A stretch of 64,000 nt of DNA from Coriobacteriia bacterium. Its GTDB lineage: Bacteria; Actinomycetota; Coriobacteriia; Coriobacteriales; UBA8131. Shown here one piece after another: positions 25,245-35,200 of this stretch. The stretch spans positions 1 through 64,000 of the forward strand of contig WRHU01000007.1 of NCBI GenBank assembly GCA_009783085.1, in the 5' to 3' direction. A program made the translations under genes and the position numbers. The notes below the pieces were generated by a model. That model searched no databases. It was not told the origin of the DNA and was given only the letters and a program-made list of their open reading frames with translations. Within the stretch, counting starts at the first letter, position 1; each line of letters starts with the position of its first letter.

Positions 25245-25264
25245 CTTGCCAAAGGAGTGGCAAG
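25245..25264. repeat. Small inverted repeat and CTTGCCAAA direct repeats upstream of rubrerythrin
   Basis: CTTGCCA-AAGGAG-TGGCAAG has perfect 7-bp arms. The word CTTGCCAAA also occurs near 25205 and 25293. The region between the toxin stop and the rubrerythrin start (25124-25339) has no supported gene. Confidence 0.4.
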
Positions 25265-25339
25265 AGAAAATACGGGGAATACCCGCAGCCTTGCCAAAGA
25301 ACGCCCAGATTTATTAGACAAGTATGAAGGGAGATTAGT

Positions 25340-25894
25340 ATGGATTTCGCAACATCAAAGACCAAGGAAAACCTTGCCACCGCTTTTGCTGGCGAGTCGC
25401 AGGCTACCAACAAGTACAGCTATTTTGCTTCTCAGGCTCGCAACGAGGGCTACCAGCAGATTGCTGCTATTTTTGAGGAAACCTCAGGCAACGAGCGTGA
25501 GCACGCAAAAATGTGGTTCAAGGCACTGTGCAACGACGGCGACGCTCGGGGCAACGTTCCTGTTACTCTTGACAACCTTGCTGCTGCAGCTGCAGGCGAG
25601 AACGAAGAGTGGACGAGCATGTACAAGGAGTTCGCAGAGGTTGCTACTGAAGAGGGCTTTAAAGCTATCGCCGCTTTGTTTGAGCAGGTTGGCGCTATCG
25701 AAAAAGAGCATGAGGAGCGTTATCGTACGCTTATCGCCCGCATTGAGGCTGGCGAAGTATTCAAGCGTGGCGAAGTTACCATGTGGAAGTGCCGCAACTG
25801 CGGACACATTCATGTTGGCGTTGATGTTCCTGATCAGTGCACCGTGTGCGCACACCCGCAGGCTTACTTTGAGCTTCGCGCTGAGAACTACTAG
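25340..25894 (+). CDS. rbr: Rubrerythrin
   Basis: A 184-residue cytoplasmic peroxide-reducing protein of anaerobes. The four-helix di-iron domain carries the glutamate/histidine ligands (FAGESQATNKYSYFA, ETSGNEREHAKMW, EEGFKAIAALFEQVG, EKEHEERY). The C-terminal rubredoxin domain has CRNCGHIH and CTVCAHP (about 150-171) for one iron. The start has AGGGAGATT upstream. A very strong GC-rich hairpin follows the gene, so it is probably monocistronic. Confidence 0.96.
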   Translation: MDFATSKTKENLATAFAGESQATNKYSYFASQARNEGYQQIAAIFEETSGNEREHAKMWFKALCNDGDARGNVPVTLDNLAAAAAGENEEWTSMYKEFAEVATEEGFKAIAALFEQVGAIEKEHEERYRTLIARIEAGEVFKRGEVTMWKCRNCGHIHVGVDVPDQCTVCAHPQAYFELRAENY

Positions 25895-25929
25895 GTCTTT
25901 TTAATAAGCCTTTCTGATGGTTGGGATAT

Positions 25930-25968
25930 GTGACGTTGCGGGCGGCCGCAGGCCGCCCGCAACGTCAC
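25930..25968. terminator. Strong terminator-like hairpin after rubrerythrin
   Basis: A perfect 18-bp GC-rich stem (25930-25947 with 25951-25968) closes a 3-base loop (GCA). A run of six T follows after a few bases (near 25975-25980). The stem is far longer than rho-independent termination needs, so it may also protect the mRNA 3' end. Confidence 0.8.
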
Positions 25969-26472
25969 TCCAGCTTTTTTGCTTCAAGCTTTCACTCACC
26001 TCAAAGCCACCCACCTTTTTCGACTCGTCTTTTTCAGCTCGCTTTTTTCAATCCCTTTGCCAGCCAGCCTTTTTCAGCCCGCTTTTTTTGTGCTCACCTT
26101 TTCTAATCCCTTTTTCTCCGTCAGCCCAACACCAGCTGCCAAACTCCGCAAAACAGTGTTACAAAAATCAAGGTTCATAACACTATTTACCCAAGATACC
26201 CTTAATATCCTCCACCCACCCCTACTTTGAACCGTTTGCCGGTCTGGAGATACCGCTCTACATTCTCGCTCACCATAAAACTCCGAAAGTGTCACAATAT
26301 AATAAGTAGTACCGTATGGGCTAATTTACGTTATTGTCGCAGCGGCAAAGCACGTAGGATATTGCCCGTCTGTGACAAGCACGTACAAGCGCATACAAAT
26401 GTGTATGAGTTTGAGAAATAGGTGGTTTGTCACATTGTCATCTGGAGAACCAGATAATGAGGAGGTGTACGT
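25969..26472. promoter_or_regulatory. Pyrimidine-rich spacer and hydrogenase promoter region
   Basis: No gene is supported in these 504 bases. From about 25975 to 26125 the plus strand is very C/T rich, with recurring CAGCCCGCTTTTTT-like units. The 3' half should hold the hydrogenase promoter: a TATAAT lies at 26298-26303, without a clear -35. The word TGTCACA occurs at 26290-26296 and 26428-26434 and its complement at 26371-26377. These are FNR/CRP-like half-sites that might bind a redox regulator. The hydrogenase gene itself has GAGGAGGT before its ATG. Confidence 0.4.
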
Positions 26473-27825
26473 ATGGCAACAGAAGTAACCTGCGCGACCA
26501 GCTTTGAAACTATGCTGGAACAGCGGGGCGTCACTCGCCGCGATTTCATGAAATTGTGTGCTGGTGTCGCAGCGACACTGGGCTTAAGCCAAGCCATGGT
26601 ACCTCAGATAGCCTACGCTATTGAGGACAGTGTCATCGGTAAGGAAACCGGAAAGCTCACGCCTGTAATATGGCTTGAACTTGCATCTTGCACCGGTTGT
26701 ACGGAGTCGTTTGCACAGGCGAACAATCCTGACGCAGCGACGGTAGTGCTCGAGCTTATCTCGTTGAACTATTCTGAAACGCTTTCTGCAGGTGCTGGAC
26801 ATTCACTGGAGCTTGCAAAAGAGCAAACCATCGAGGCGGGTGGCTATTTGCTGCTTGTTGAGGGCGCTCTTATGGAAGGCTGGGACGGCAATGCGCTGCG
26901 CATTGGCTGGGATGGTACTCCAGAAACTTTCGAGCAAGCCAAGGGCACTAAAATTGTAGAGCACGCTGCAAGTAACGCTGCTGCGATTGTTTGCACGGGA
27001 AGCTGCGCTTCAGACGGTGGCTGGCAAGCTGCTCACCCCAATCCTGGTGGTGCCATTGGTGTTCAGGCCTACCTCGAAAAAGCCAAAGCTAATGGCGAGT
27101 TTGATTTTGACATTCCGCCAATCATCAACATTCCGTGCTGCCCCTCAAATCCTGAGCATGTGGTTGCCGTTCTTGTTGATGTGCTTTTGCTTGACACCGT
27201 ACCTGAGCTCAACGAGGTTAATGCTCCTAAGTTCATGTTTAGTCAACTTATTCATGACAACTGTCCTCGTCGTGGTCACTTTGAAAACGGTGAGTTTGTC
27301 TACAAGTTTGGCTCTGAGGAAGAGAAAAAGGGCTATTGCTTGTACGCCGTTGGCTGCAAGGGACCGCAGACCAAGTCTGATTGTCCTAAGGTTCGCTGGA
27401 ATCGTGGTTTGAATTGGTGTGTTGAGGCTGGTGCTCCGTGTATCGGCTGTGCAACCATCAACCCGATGAAGAGTGATTACAACTGGGTCGAGCTTAACGC
27501 TCCGTTCCTCAGTCGTTTCAAGACACTTAACATTAACGGGCTCCATGTTGATCCCACCCATGTTGCCTTTGGTGTTGGTGGCCTTGCTGTTGCAGCCTTG
27601 GTTGCCCATGGCTTTGGCATGAAGCTTACGGGTCGCACCAAGGGTGGCGCTCCGTTTGAAACTGAGCGCAAGTGGGATACCAAACACCCCGAAAAAGCAC
27701 TTTGCACCGCTGATGCCGCCAAGACGTGCGCGACTGCTCAGCATCTTGAGCAAGCTGCTGAGAAAGACGCTAAGAGCTCTGCAAAAAGCTCTAAAAAGAG
27801 TTCTGCAAAAGGAGGCGATAAATAA
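26473..27825 (+). CDS. hyaA: [NiFe] hydrogenase small subunit, membrane-bound uptake type
   Basis: 450 residues. A Tat signal peptide (TRRDFMKLCAG, twin Arg about 21-22, cut after AYA) sends the enzyme across the membrane. The iron-sulfur ligands are visible: WLELASCTGCTES (proximal cluster), CTGSCASDGG, INIPCCPSNP, and the distal and medial set from DNCPRRGHFE to CPKVRWN and GAPCIGC. The proximal motif reads CTGC, not the CTCC of oxygen-tolerant enzymes. A C-terminal span (about 372-392) anchors it next to cytochrome b. The last 50 residues are Lys/Ser/Ala-rich low-complexity sequence. The large subunit start overlaps by one base. Confidence 0.95.
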   Translation: MATEVTCATSFETMLEQRGVTRRDFMKLCAGVAATLGLSQAMVPQIAYAIEDSVIGKETGKLTPVIWLELASCTGCTESFAQANNPDAATVVLELISLNYSETLSAGAGHSLELAKEQTIEAGGYLLLVEGALMEGWDGNALRIGWDGTPETFEQAKGTKIVEHAASNAAAIVCTGSCASDGGWQAAHPNPGGAIGVQAYLEKAKANGEFDFDIPPIINIPCCPSNPEHVVAVLVDVLLLDTVPELNEVNAPKFMFSQLIHDNCPRRGHFENGEFVYKFGSEEEKKGYCLYAVGCKGPQTKSDCPKVRWNRGLNWCVEAGAPCIGCATINPMKSDYNWVELNAPFLSRFKTLNINGLHVDPTHVAFGVGGLAVAALVAHGFGMKLTGRTKGGAPFETERKWDTKHPEKALCTADAAKTCATAQHLEQAAEKDAKSSAKSSKKSSAKGGDK

Positions 27826-29630
27826 TGCCTAAAAACGCAACTATACAGGCAAATGAGCCAACGGGCACAGAGGTAGCAGTACCTATTTCTGCTCCTTTGG
27901 TCAACGGCAATTCAATTATCGACCCCGTCAACCGTATCGAAGGGCATCTGCGCATCGACATGGAAGTAAAAAATGGCGTGGTTGACGATGTATGGGTTTC
28001 AGGCGGTTTGTTCCGCGGTATGGAGCTGGTGTTAGAAGGGCGCGAACCTACGGACGCTACCTATATCAGCCAGCGCATTTGCGGTGTATGCCCTGTTTCT
28101 CACGCTCATACTTCGTGTATCGCCGGTGAGAAAAGCTACGGTATTGAGATTCCTAATGGGGCTCGTATCGTTCGTAACCTTGTTGAGGGCGCACAATTTT
28201 TGCACTCTCACATTCTGTGGTTTTACAACCTTGCCGCACTTGACTACGTAAATCCGCTTGAGCCCGTGTTGTCGGTACTCAATTCTGCGGGCGACGCTGT
28301 TGATACGGCAAAGGCAAAAGAGCTTGCGGGTAACACTTTGGCACTTGCCAATGATGCAGGTACTTCGCCAGCTGACTTTATGAGTTTGCTGGAGCGTCTT
28401 GCGGGCTTTGCGCTCAACGGACAGCTTTCGATTTTCTCGGGCAACTGGTTTGACAGTGCCGATGATGCCTACAATCTCCCCACGGAGCTTAATCTTATTG
28501 GAACGGCACACTATCTTGAGGCACTCGAGATGCAAGCCGTTGCAAGCGAGATTTCTGGCATTATCGGTGGTAAGATGCCCCACATTATGAGCTCAATTCC
28601 AGGTGGAACCACCTTTACTCCCACCGAGGAAAACCTTGATGACATTTTGTTCAGGGTAAAAAGACTCAAAGAGTGGATTACCAAGACCATGATTCCCGAC
28701 ACCTATGCCATTGCACCGCACTATCTTGACGTTGCTGGTTATGGTGCAGGTGTTAAACGCTACGTTGCTTGGGGTGTTTTTGATCGCGAGAGCCGTGACC
28801 CGGCTGAGCGTTATCTCCCCGGTGGTGTTTGGGGCTATGAGGACGGCATTGGTAATGTTGCCATGTGGGACGAGGATAAGATTACCGAAACAACCACCTG
28901 TTCTTGGTATGCCGATGATGGCACCCCCGTTAATCCACGTGAGGGTATTACGGAGCCTTTGTATCCTGCAAACGATGCCTCTGCGTATGACCGCAATGGC
29001 AAGTACACCTGGGATAAAGCGCCTCGCTATGACGGCAAACCTTACGAGGCAGGCGGACTTTCTCGCTTGCTCGTTGCCTACAACCGTGGCAACGATTTTG
29101 TTAAGGGTCATATTGATGCCTTGCTGGCACATCTCTCATCAGCTGCGGGCACTAAGCTGGGGCCAGAAGTTTTGGCATCAACGCTTGGTCGTACTGCTGC
29201 ACGTAACATTGAAACACTCTATGTTGCTACGCTCATGGAAGAGTGGGTTGGCGAGCTGATTGAGGCACTTAAGGGCGGCGACGCTGCAACCTTTGCTGAA
29301 CCTGCAAAACGTACGGGCGAAGGCACGGGCATGTGGGAAGCTCCCCGTGGTGCTTTGTATCATCACGAGAAAATCGTGAACAACAAAATCACCAAGTATC
29401 AGATTATTATTCCTTCAACGTGGAACATATCTCCGCGCGATGCCGATGGCGTTCGTGGTCCTATGGAAGAGGCACTCATGGGCGTTCCAGTAAACGACCT
29501 TGAAAAACCACTCCACGCATTGCGTACGGTTCACAGCTTTGATCCGTGTACGGCTTGCGCTATACACATCAACGAGCCGGCGACTGGCAAGACCTTCTCG
29601 ACCGTTACGAGCCCTTGGGGGGTGAAGTAA
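27825..29630 (+). CDS. hyaB: [NiFe] hydrogenase large subunit
   Basis: 601 residues that hold the nickel-iron site. The N-terminal pair of ligands is RICGVCPVSHAHTS (about 85-98) and the C-terminal pair is DPCTACAIH. About 20 residues beyond the final histidine form the tail that the HyaD-type protease removes after metal insertion. GNSIIDPVNRIEGHLRID is the usual family opening. It pairs with hyaA and passes electrons to the cytochrome b encoded next. Confidence 0.96.
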   Translation: MPKNATIQANEPTGTEVAVPISAPLVNGNSIIDPVNRIEGHLRIDMEVKNGVVDDVWVSGGLFRGMELVLEGREPTDATYISQRICGVCPVSHAHTSCIAGEKSYGIEIPNGARIVRNLVEGAQFLHSHILWFYNLAALDYVNPLEPVLSVLNSAGDAVDTAKAKELAGNTLALANDAGTSPADFMSLLERLAGFALNGQLSIFSGNWFDSADDAYNLPTELNLIGTAHYLEALEMQAVASEISGIIGGKMPHIMSSIPGGTTFTPTEENLDDILFRVKRLKEWITKTMIPDTYAIAPHYLDVAGYGAGVKRYVAWGVFDRESRDPAERYLPGGVWGYEDGIGNVAMWDEDKITETTTCSWYADDGTPVNPREGITEPLYPANDASAYDRNGKYTWDKAPRYDGKPYEAGGLSRLLVAYNRGNDFVKGHIDALLAHLSSAAGTKLGPEVLASTLGRTAARNIETLYVATLMEEWVGELIEALKGGDAATFAEPAKRTGEGTGMWEAPRGALYHHEKIVNNKITKYQIIIPSTWNISPRDADGVRGPMEEALMGVPVNDLEKPLHALRTVHSFDPCTACAIHINEPATGKTFSTVTSPWGVK

Positions 29631-29631
29631 A

Positions 29632-30324
29632 ATGGCCCATTTAGCACATTATAAAGAAGCACACCCCGTACCTTTTATCATCACCCACTGGGTTAATCTT
29701 GTTTCGATGCTTTGTCTTATCTTGACGGGATTTTATATCCACTTTCCGTTTGTGGCTGGTTTCATGGGTATGGCACGTGGTGCGCATATGTTCTTTGCGT
29801 TTGTCATTCTTATCAACTTGATTGTCCGCATCATCTTGGCGTTTATTGTTAAGTCTGCTCCGGCAGGTGGCACCCGCGAGGTTGTTACGGATTACAAGAA
29901 CTTCCTGCCCCAAAAAGACAATCGTCATCAGCTGGGTGCATGGGTTAAGTATTACCTGTTCTTGAAAAAGGATCACCCCTTGGGAAACAAGTTTGGTGTG
30001 CCGCAAAAGATTACGTACTTTGCTGTTCCCTTCTTGCTTTTGCTTATGGGATTTGTAGGCTTTTGCCTCTGGCCCGTTACCATGTTCCACGGTCCTTTTG
30101 CAGCCTTTACCAACCTCGTTGGTGGCTTGATGATTGTTCGCATCATTCACTACTACCTCATGTGGGTTTTCATTCTCTTTATGTTTATCCACGTATATCT
30201 CTCAAGCATTGAAGGGTTTGCACCTGCTAAGCTCATGTTCACCCAAAAAGAACATGGTGGCTTGGTGTATGATCCCGAGGTTCATAACATTGTTGGTGAG
30301 GATATCGACGTAGACGAGGACTAA
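29632..30324 (+). CDS. hyaC: Hydrogenase-linked cytochrome b subunit
   Basis: 230 residues with four membrane spans (about 15-38, 44-72, 125-150, 165-195). Membrane histidines usual for the two b hemes are present (HWVNLVSMLCLILTGFYIHF, RGAHMFF, HYYLMWVFILFMFIHVYLSS). It links hydrogen oxidation on the outside to the quinone pool. The charged C-terminal tail ends in acidic residues. The start follows the hyaB stop by 1 base. Confidence 0.93.
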   Translation: MAHLAHYKEAHPVPFIITHWVNLVSMLCLILTGFYIHFPFVAGFMGMARGAHMFFAFVILINLIVRIILAFIVKSAPAGGTREVVTDYKNFLPQKDNRHQLGAWVKYYLFLKKDHPLGNKFGVPQKITYFAVPFLLLLMGFVGFCLWPVTMFHGPFAAFTNLVGGLMIVRIIHYYLMWVFILFMFIHVYLSSIEGFAPAKLMFTQKEHGGLVYDPEVHNIVGEDIDVDED

Positions 30325-30388
30325 GTTTTGTTACTGAGCTTACGAGCGATGATTCTTGCTCGTGATGGTAACGTGTGATGCTAGTGAT

Positions 30389-30415
30389 GCAGCCCGCCCC
30401 TTCGGGGCGGGCTGC
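30389..30415. terminator. Perfect 12-bp hairpin between hyaC and hyaD
   Basis: GCAGCCCGCCCC-TTC-GGGGCGGGCTGC folds into a 12-bp stem with a 3-base loop, ending 17 bases before the hyaD start. No T-run follows, so it is more likely a processing or stability element that lets structural genes exceed protease expression, or a partial terminator. Confidence 0.6.
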
Positions 30416-30432
30416 GGTATCATAAGGACACT

Positions 30433-30990
30433 ATGACAAAAACAACGACCGATAATAAGACTTCTCAAAAGATAGCGGTGCTGTGCATCGGCAATATCCT
30501 TATGCTTGACGAGGGTATTGGCCCACGCATTGCCGAGGAGCTTATGGCACGTTTTGTTTTTCCTGCTTGCGTTGAAGTGTTTGACAAAGCCACCATGGGC
30601 ATGCAGCTCTTAAGTGAGTTTAAGGCCTTTGACATTATTCTTGCCGTTGATGCGGTTGATAACACGGGCACGCCTCCGGGAACAGTAGTACGCTTTGAAC
30701 CTGAGGAGATTGCACGCTACAACACGTTTCATGGAGCGCATGATACCCGTTTTGCCGACGTATTAGATGCTGCCGAGCTGTTAGGGTATCGCCCTGAGGG
30801 ACACTGTTTGGGCGTGCAAATAGAAAACATGACTCCCGCCGTGCCAACAATAGGACTCACTGCGGCGGTTGAGGCAGCGGTTCCGCTTATGCTGTACAGT
30901 GTGCTGAGTTTTTTGACCGAGCGTGGCATCGAAGTTATCGACAAGCGTACTAACGAGCCGTGGGACGGGATAAGCATTGAGCAAAATTAA
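30433..30990 (+). CDS. hyaD: Hydrogenase maturation protease (HyaD/HybD family)
   Basis: 185 residues. VLCIGNILMLDEGIGPRIAEEL carries the conserved acidic nickel ligand, DAVDNTGTPPG the second, and the histidine follows in the HGAHDTRFADVLD segment. The family cleaves the C-terminal tail of the large subunit once nickel is bound. AAGGACACT precedes the ATG. The next gene overlaps its end by 14 bases. Confidence 0.93.
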   Translation: MTKTTTDNKTSQKIAVLCIGNILMLDEGIGPRIAEELMARFVFPACVEVFDKATMGMQLLSEFKAFDIILAVDAVDNTGTPPGTVVRFEPEEIARYNTFHGAHDTRFADVLDAAELLGYRPEGHCLGVQIENMTPAVPTIGLTAAVEAAVPLMLYSVLSFLTERGIEVIDKRTNEPWDGISIEQN

Positions 30991-31444
30991 GCCCAACAGC
31001 AAAACACCTTTGGGAGCCTCTCAAGAAGGCGGTTTGGAAACTTCTAAAGCCAATCTGGAGACCAATCTTGCACGCTTGCCCCGCCTCAATCTTGGCGCCT
31101 TGTTTATGCCGGCAGTTTGGGGCCCTGCCCACGGGCAATGGGTTGCAATTATTTTTTATCCTCTTTGGATTTTTGCCGACTCCTGTTTTTGTAATGCGAT
31201 ATTTTTTGGCGGTGTTGCGCTGGCACTTGCCATCACCGTCTTTATTGGCATGGTGCTTGTTACCGTTTTTTATGCTCTCACAGCAGGCAAACCAGCCTAC
31301 GCGCGTGTTGCTCACCGTGTAAGCATTGAGCGCTACCTCAAGCGTGAGCGCATTTGGATTTTTGTGAGCCTGGCTATTGCCGTGCTGTTTTTTATTCTTG
31401 CAACGTGGTACAACATATCTGTGAGGCTTCCTGCTGGGCCTTAG
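30977..31444 (+). CDS. Uncharacterised membrane protein at the end of the hydrogenase operon
   Basis: 155 residues with a TTG start inside hyaD. After a polar N-terminus (about 1-35) comes LGALFMPAVWGPAHGQWVAIIFYPLWIFAD. Three or so hydrophobic segments (about 42-66, 70-95, 118-140) follow, separated by a basic loop with RVSIERYLKRER. I do not recognise a family name. The 14-base overlap and the close position make an assembly or insertion role for the hydrogenase plausible; that is inference. No ATG alternative would keep the first span. It converges on nth with a 10-base gap. Confidence 0.7.
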   Translation: MSKIKPNSKTPLGASQEGGLETSKANLETNLARLPRLNLGALFMPAVWGPAHGQWVAIIFYPLWIFADSCFCNAIFFGGVALALAITVFIGMVLVTVFYALTAGKPAYARVAHRVSIERYLKRERIWIFVSLAIAVLFFILATWYNISVRLPAGP

Positions 31445-31454
31445 ATGTAGCGTA

Positions 31455-32105
31455 CTAAACCTCGGCGTTTGGGCAAAGGTCGTGTAAGGGACATTCGAGG
31501 CAGCGCGGGCGGCGAGCAATGCAAACTTCTCGTCCAAAAAGAACCCACTGATGGTTAATGGGCCCCCACATTTCACGAGGATATAAAGCGAGCAAATCAA
31601 GCTCAGTTTTTTCAGGTGTTTTGGCAGCGGAAAACTTTAGTTTATGCGCAAGCCTAAAAACGTGGGTATCAACAGCAATGCCCTCAACAATACCAAAGAC
31701 ATTATTGAGTACAATGTTGGCGGTTTTACGCCCAACGCCCGGCAAGGCCGTTAGCTCCTCCATGGTTGCAGGAACTTCTCCGCCAAACTGCGAGCATATC
31801 ATTTGAGCACAGCCTACGCAGTTGCGTGTTTTGACACGATAAAACCCGATGGTTCGTATAACTTCCTCAATTTCTTTGGGGTCAGCTCCTGCCATTGCCG
31901 GTGCGTCGCCCCAGCGCCTAAAAAGCTCTGGAGTTACGAGGTTGACGGCTTTATCGGTGGTTTGGGCTGAGAGCAGTACGGCTATGGTGAGCGAAAAGGC
32001 ATCGTGATAATTAAGCGCGCAGGCGGCATCGCCGTAACGCTCGTTCATGCGCCTTGCCACTTCAAACGCTCGTTTTTGCCTGTTTGCTTTTGACTCTTGT
32101 GCCAC
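31455..32105 (-). CDS. nth: Endonuclease III (DNA glycosylase/AP lyase)
   Basis: 216 residues of base-excision repair enzyme. The helix-hairpin-helix with the catalytic lysine is LPGVGRKTAN, and the catalytic aspartate is in AVDTHVFRLAHKL. The iron-sulfur loop is C-x6-C-x2-C-x5-C (CIARRPRCLECPLHDLC). LSAQTTDKAVN is the family's damage-binding segment. The GTG start has AGGGAG upstream. It is divergent from mfd. Confidence 0.95.
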   Translation of the reverse strand: MAQESKANRQKRAFEVARRMNERYGDAACALNYHDAFSLTIAVLLSAQTTDKAVNLVTPELFRRWGDAPAMAGADPKEIEEVIRTIGFYRVKTRNCVGCAQMICSQFGGEVPATMEELTALPGVGRKTANIVLNNVFGIVEGIAVDTHVFRLAHKLKFSAAKTPEKTELDLLALYPREMWGPINHQWVLFGREVCIARRPRCLECPLHDLCPNAEV

Positions 32106-32254
32106 GTGTGCTCCCTTGTAGACGTTTGTCTTTGTAGTTACTGGTTAACGGTTCTAATTGCTTTTGTTTGATACTGTCCGCTGGCAGATGCACCGTTCCC
32201 TTTTCTCGCCGCACTATTGTACCAACCAACAGCGCAGGGTGCTACAATACGAGT

Positions 32255-35200
32255 ATGTCAACACTTATTACTCATCTGTCACAACTTTTGTTTGAGAGCA
32301 AGGTTCTTGCCGAGGTGTACGCAAAACTTACGGCAGGACAAGATGCCACGATAGGCATTCCGCTTTCTGCCCGCTCATTTTTTGTGGCGGCGACTTTTGC
32401 TGCGCAAAAAGGAGGGCATCGCGAAGCAGAGGATCGCGAAGCAGAGCAGCAGCCTCTGCTCGTGGTAATGGCAGGGGAGCAAGCCGCCCACCTTTTTGCC
32501 CACGAGCTTGCCGCTTGGTTGCCCGCTGGCTCGGTGTTGCGTTTTCCCGAACGTCTCGACCGTCCGTGGAGCGAGAACCCTCTCACAAACGAGGACATTT
32601 ATAGAGTTGGTCAGCGTGCGAGGGCTCTTCACGCACTTGCCTCCGGTGAACCGTGTATTGTTGTTGCAAGTGCCCGCTCTTTGCTGCGTGAGCTTCCGCC
32701 CAAGCCTCAGAGTTTTGCCCCCTTGCACTTTGCGACGGGCTCGACGCTTGCTCCCGTATCGTATGAGGAGCTTCCAAACTGGCTTACACAACGTGGTTAC
32801 ACCCGCCTTGACGCCTGCGATGGTGCGGGAACTTTTAGTATTCGTGGCGACGTGTTAGACCTGCACCCTTCTAACCTAACGTATCCGGTACGTATTGAGT
32901 TTTTTGGTGAGGAGGTCGAGTGCATTCGGCGTATTGTTCCGGCAACGGGGCAGTCTATTGGCATGCTGGATAGCCTTGACGTGTATGCGGTTTGCGAGCT
33001 TATCTATGATACCGAGGCAGCAAAGCACGCCGAATACGTTATACATACGCTTGAGGGAACAGCTGCAACAGAGCTTCCAAAAAACGTTAAGCAGCATCTT
33101 GAGTTTTTTAAGCAAGGCGTTTCTTTCCGTTTGGCTGAGCGTTATTTGCCCTATTTGTTTTCGCAAAGTGCAACGGTGCTGGACTATCTAAGCTCCGCCG
33201 CGCTGATAACGCTTATTGAGCCACGCAGTCTTTTTGACGATGTGGTGCGTGCCTACGATGAAATAAGCTCAAGCGCCGAGCTCGCACGGGTAAACCCTGA
33301 AGGATTGTATCGCGCCCCTGCTTCGCTTGATTTTGGCAAGCAGCAGCGTCTTACCTTGCTTTCGCTTTTGACTGAAGGCACCCTGCTCGACGCTCGTCTT
33401 GAGGTTAAGCATCTTGAGATTGGACAGTCGCACGAAAAACTTGCCAGCGCTGCCCAAATGCTGCTTGCTGGTGGTTTTGCTGCCGTTTTGGGTATCTCGG
33501 AGAGGCGTGCGCGAGAAGAGGTATTGCTGGCTTTAAGCGATGCCCATGTTTCTTTTTCTGCATGGAATAACAATGACTTTTGCGAGATCGCTAGTGGCAA
33601 ACAAGTTAGCACTTCTGTCCTTACGGTGAGCGAAAAAGACATTCCCGCCTCCTTTAGTTTGCCGCAGGCAAAAATTGCCTTGCTGGGGTTGGGAACTACG
33701 AGTGCGCAACGTGCTGCTCGGCGAGGACGCACGGGTGGCACGAGGGGAGGCACAGCAGCCAGCGTCATGGAAGGCGCAACAGGCAACGTCATGGAAGGCG
33801 CAGCAGGCAGCGCTGCAAACGGCTCGACAAACGCCTCTGCAAATGGCTCAGCAGGAACAACAACCACCGCTGCAGGTCACACAGCAAATAGCGAGCGGGT
33901 TTTAGACCCAACGGCTCTTACCTTTCCCTATCAGCCGGGAGACTATGTGGTGCATGAAACGCACGGTATCGCGCTGTTTAAGAAGTTGGTGCGCCGTGAG
34001 ATAGCAGGTATTGAGCGCGATTATCTGCACCTTGAGTATGCAAAGGGCGACAAACTTTTTACGCCGGTTGAGCAAATCGACCGCATTACGCGTTACGTAG
34101 GGCCAGAGTCAAAAGCCCCCCGCCTTACGCGCCTTAATACCAGCGACTGGGCACGCGCTACCAAAAAGGCTCGCAAAGCGGCAAAAGAGCTGGCGTTTGA
34201 CTTGGTTGATTTGTATGCTCGTCGTGGTGCGGTGCAAGGTTTCGCCTTTGCGTCCGACGACGAGGTTCAGCGCGAGATGGAAAGCCTCTTTCCGTATGAG
34301 GAAACCTCCGACCAGCTCGCTGCCATTGCCGATGTTAAGGCAGACATGGAGCAGGCAAAACCTATGGATCGGTTGATTTGTGGCGACGTGGGTTTTGGTA
34401 AGACCGAGGTGGCCTTGCGAGCGGCGTTTAAGGCAGCGCAAAACGGCAAGCAGGTAATGTTGCTTTGCCCCACAACTATTCTTGCTCAGCAACACTACAC
34501 CACGTTTAGCGAGCGATTTGAGCAGTTTGTCGTTGAGGTAGATGTGTTGAGTCGTTTTCGCACGGCTGCCGAGCAGCGTAAGATTCTTGAGCGCTTTGCA
34601 AAAGGAGCGCTCGATGTCTTGGTGGGCACGCATCGGCTTTTGTCGGCGGACGTTAATCCGCGCGATTTAGGCCTTATTATTATTGACGAGGAGCAGCGCT
34701 TTGGCGTGCAGCACAAGGAGCAGCTCAAAAATCTGCGTGAACAGGTAGACGTGCTTACCCTAACGGCGACCCCCATTCCACGCACTATGAGTATGGCAAT
34801 GAGCGGAGTACGCGATTTGTCACGTATAGATACGCCGCCGCGCTCCCGCACCCCCGTAAAGGTTCACGTAGGCGAGTGGGACGAGGACGTGGTAAGTGCT
34901 GCTATCAGGCGCGAGATGGAGCGCGGCGGCCAGGTTTACTACGTGTCAAACCGCGTCAAAGACTTAGACGATGCCACGGCTCGTGTTGCTGCGGTGGCTC
35001 CCGAGGCACGAGTGGTGGTGGCGCACGGCAAGATGAGTGGCACGCAACTTGAGGCAGCCATGGAACGTTTTGCCGCCAATGAATACGACGTACTCATCGC
35101 CACCACTATCATTGAAAGCGGCTTGGATAATCCGCATACCAACACGCTCATTATCGAGGATTCGCAACGCCTCGGCTTAGCGCAGCTTTATCAGCTCAAA

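Noticed and set aside
26074-26295. A 73-codon minus-strand frame in the rubrerythrin-hydrogenase spacer
   Set aside because: No RBS, no family signal, and it runs through the C/T-rich repeat and the likely hydrogenase promoter.
26473-27825. Oxygen-tolerant (six-cysteine proximal cluster) type hydrogenase
   Set aside because: The proximal motif reads CTGC instead of the CTCC with two extra cysteines, so a standard, oxygen-sensitive cluster is indicated.
33253-33867. A 204-codon minus-strand frame within mfd
   Set aside because: It lies opposite the Mfd frame and its low-complexity insert; its Ala/Ser/Pro composition follows from that.
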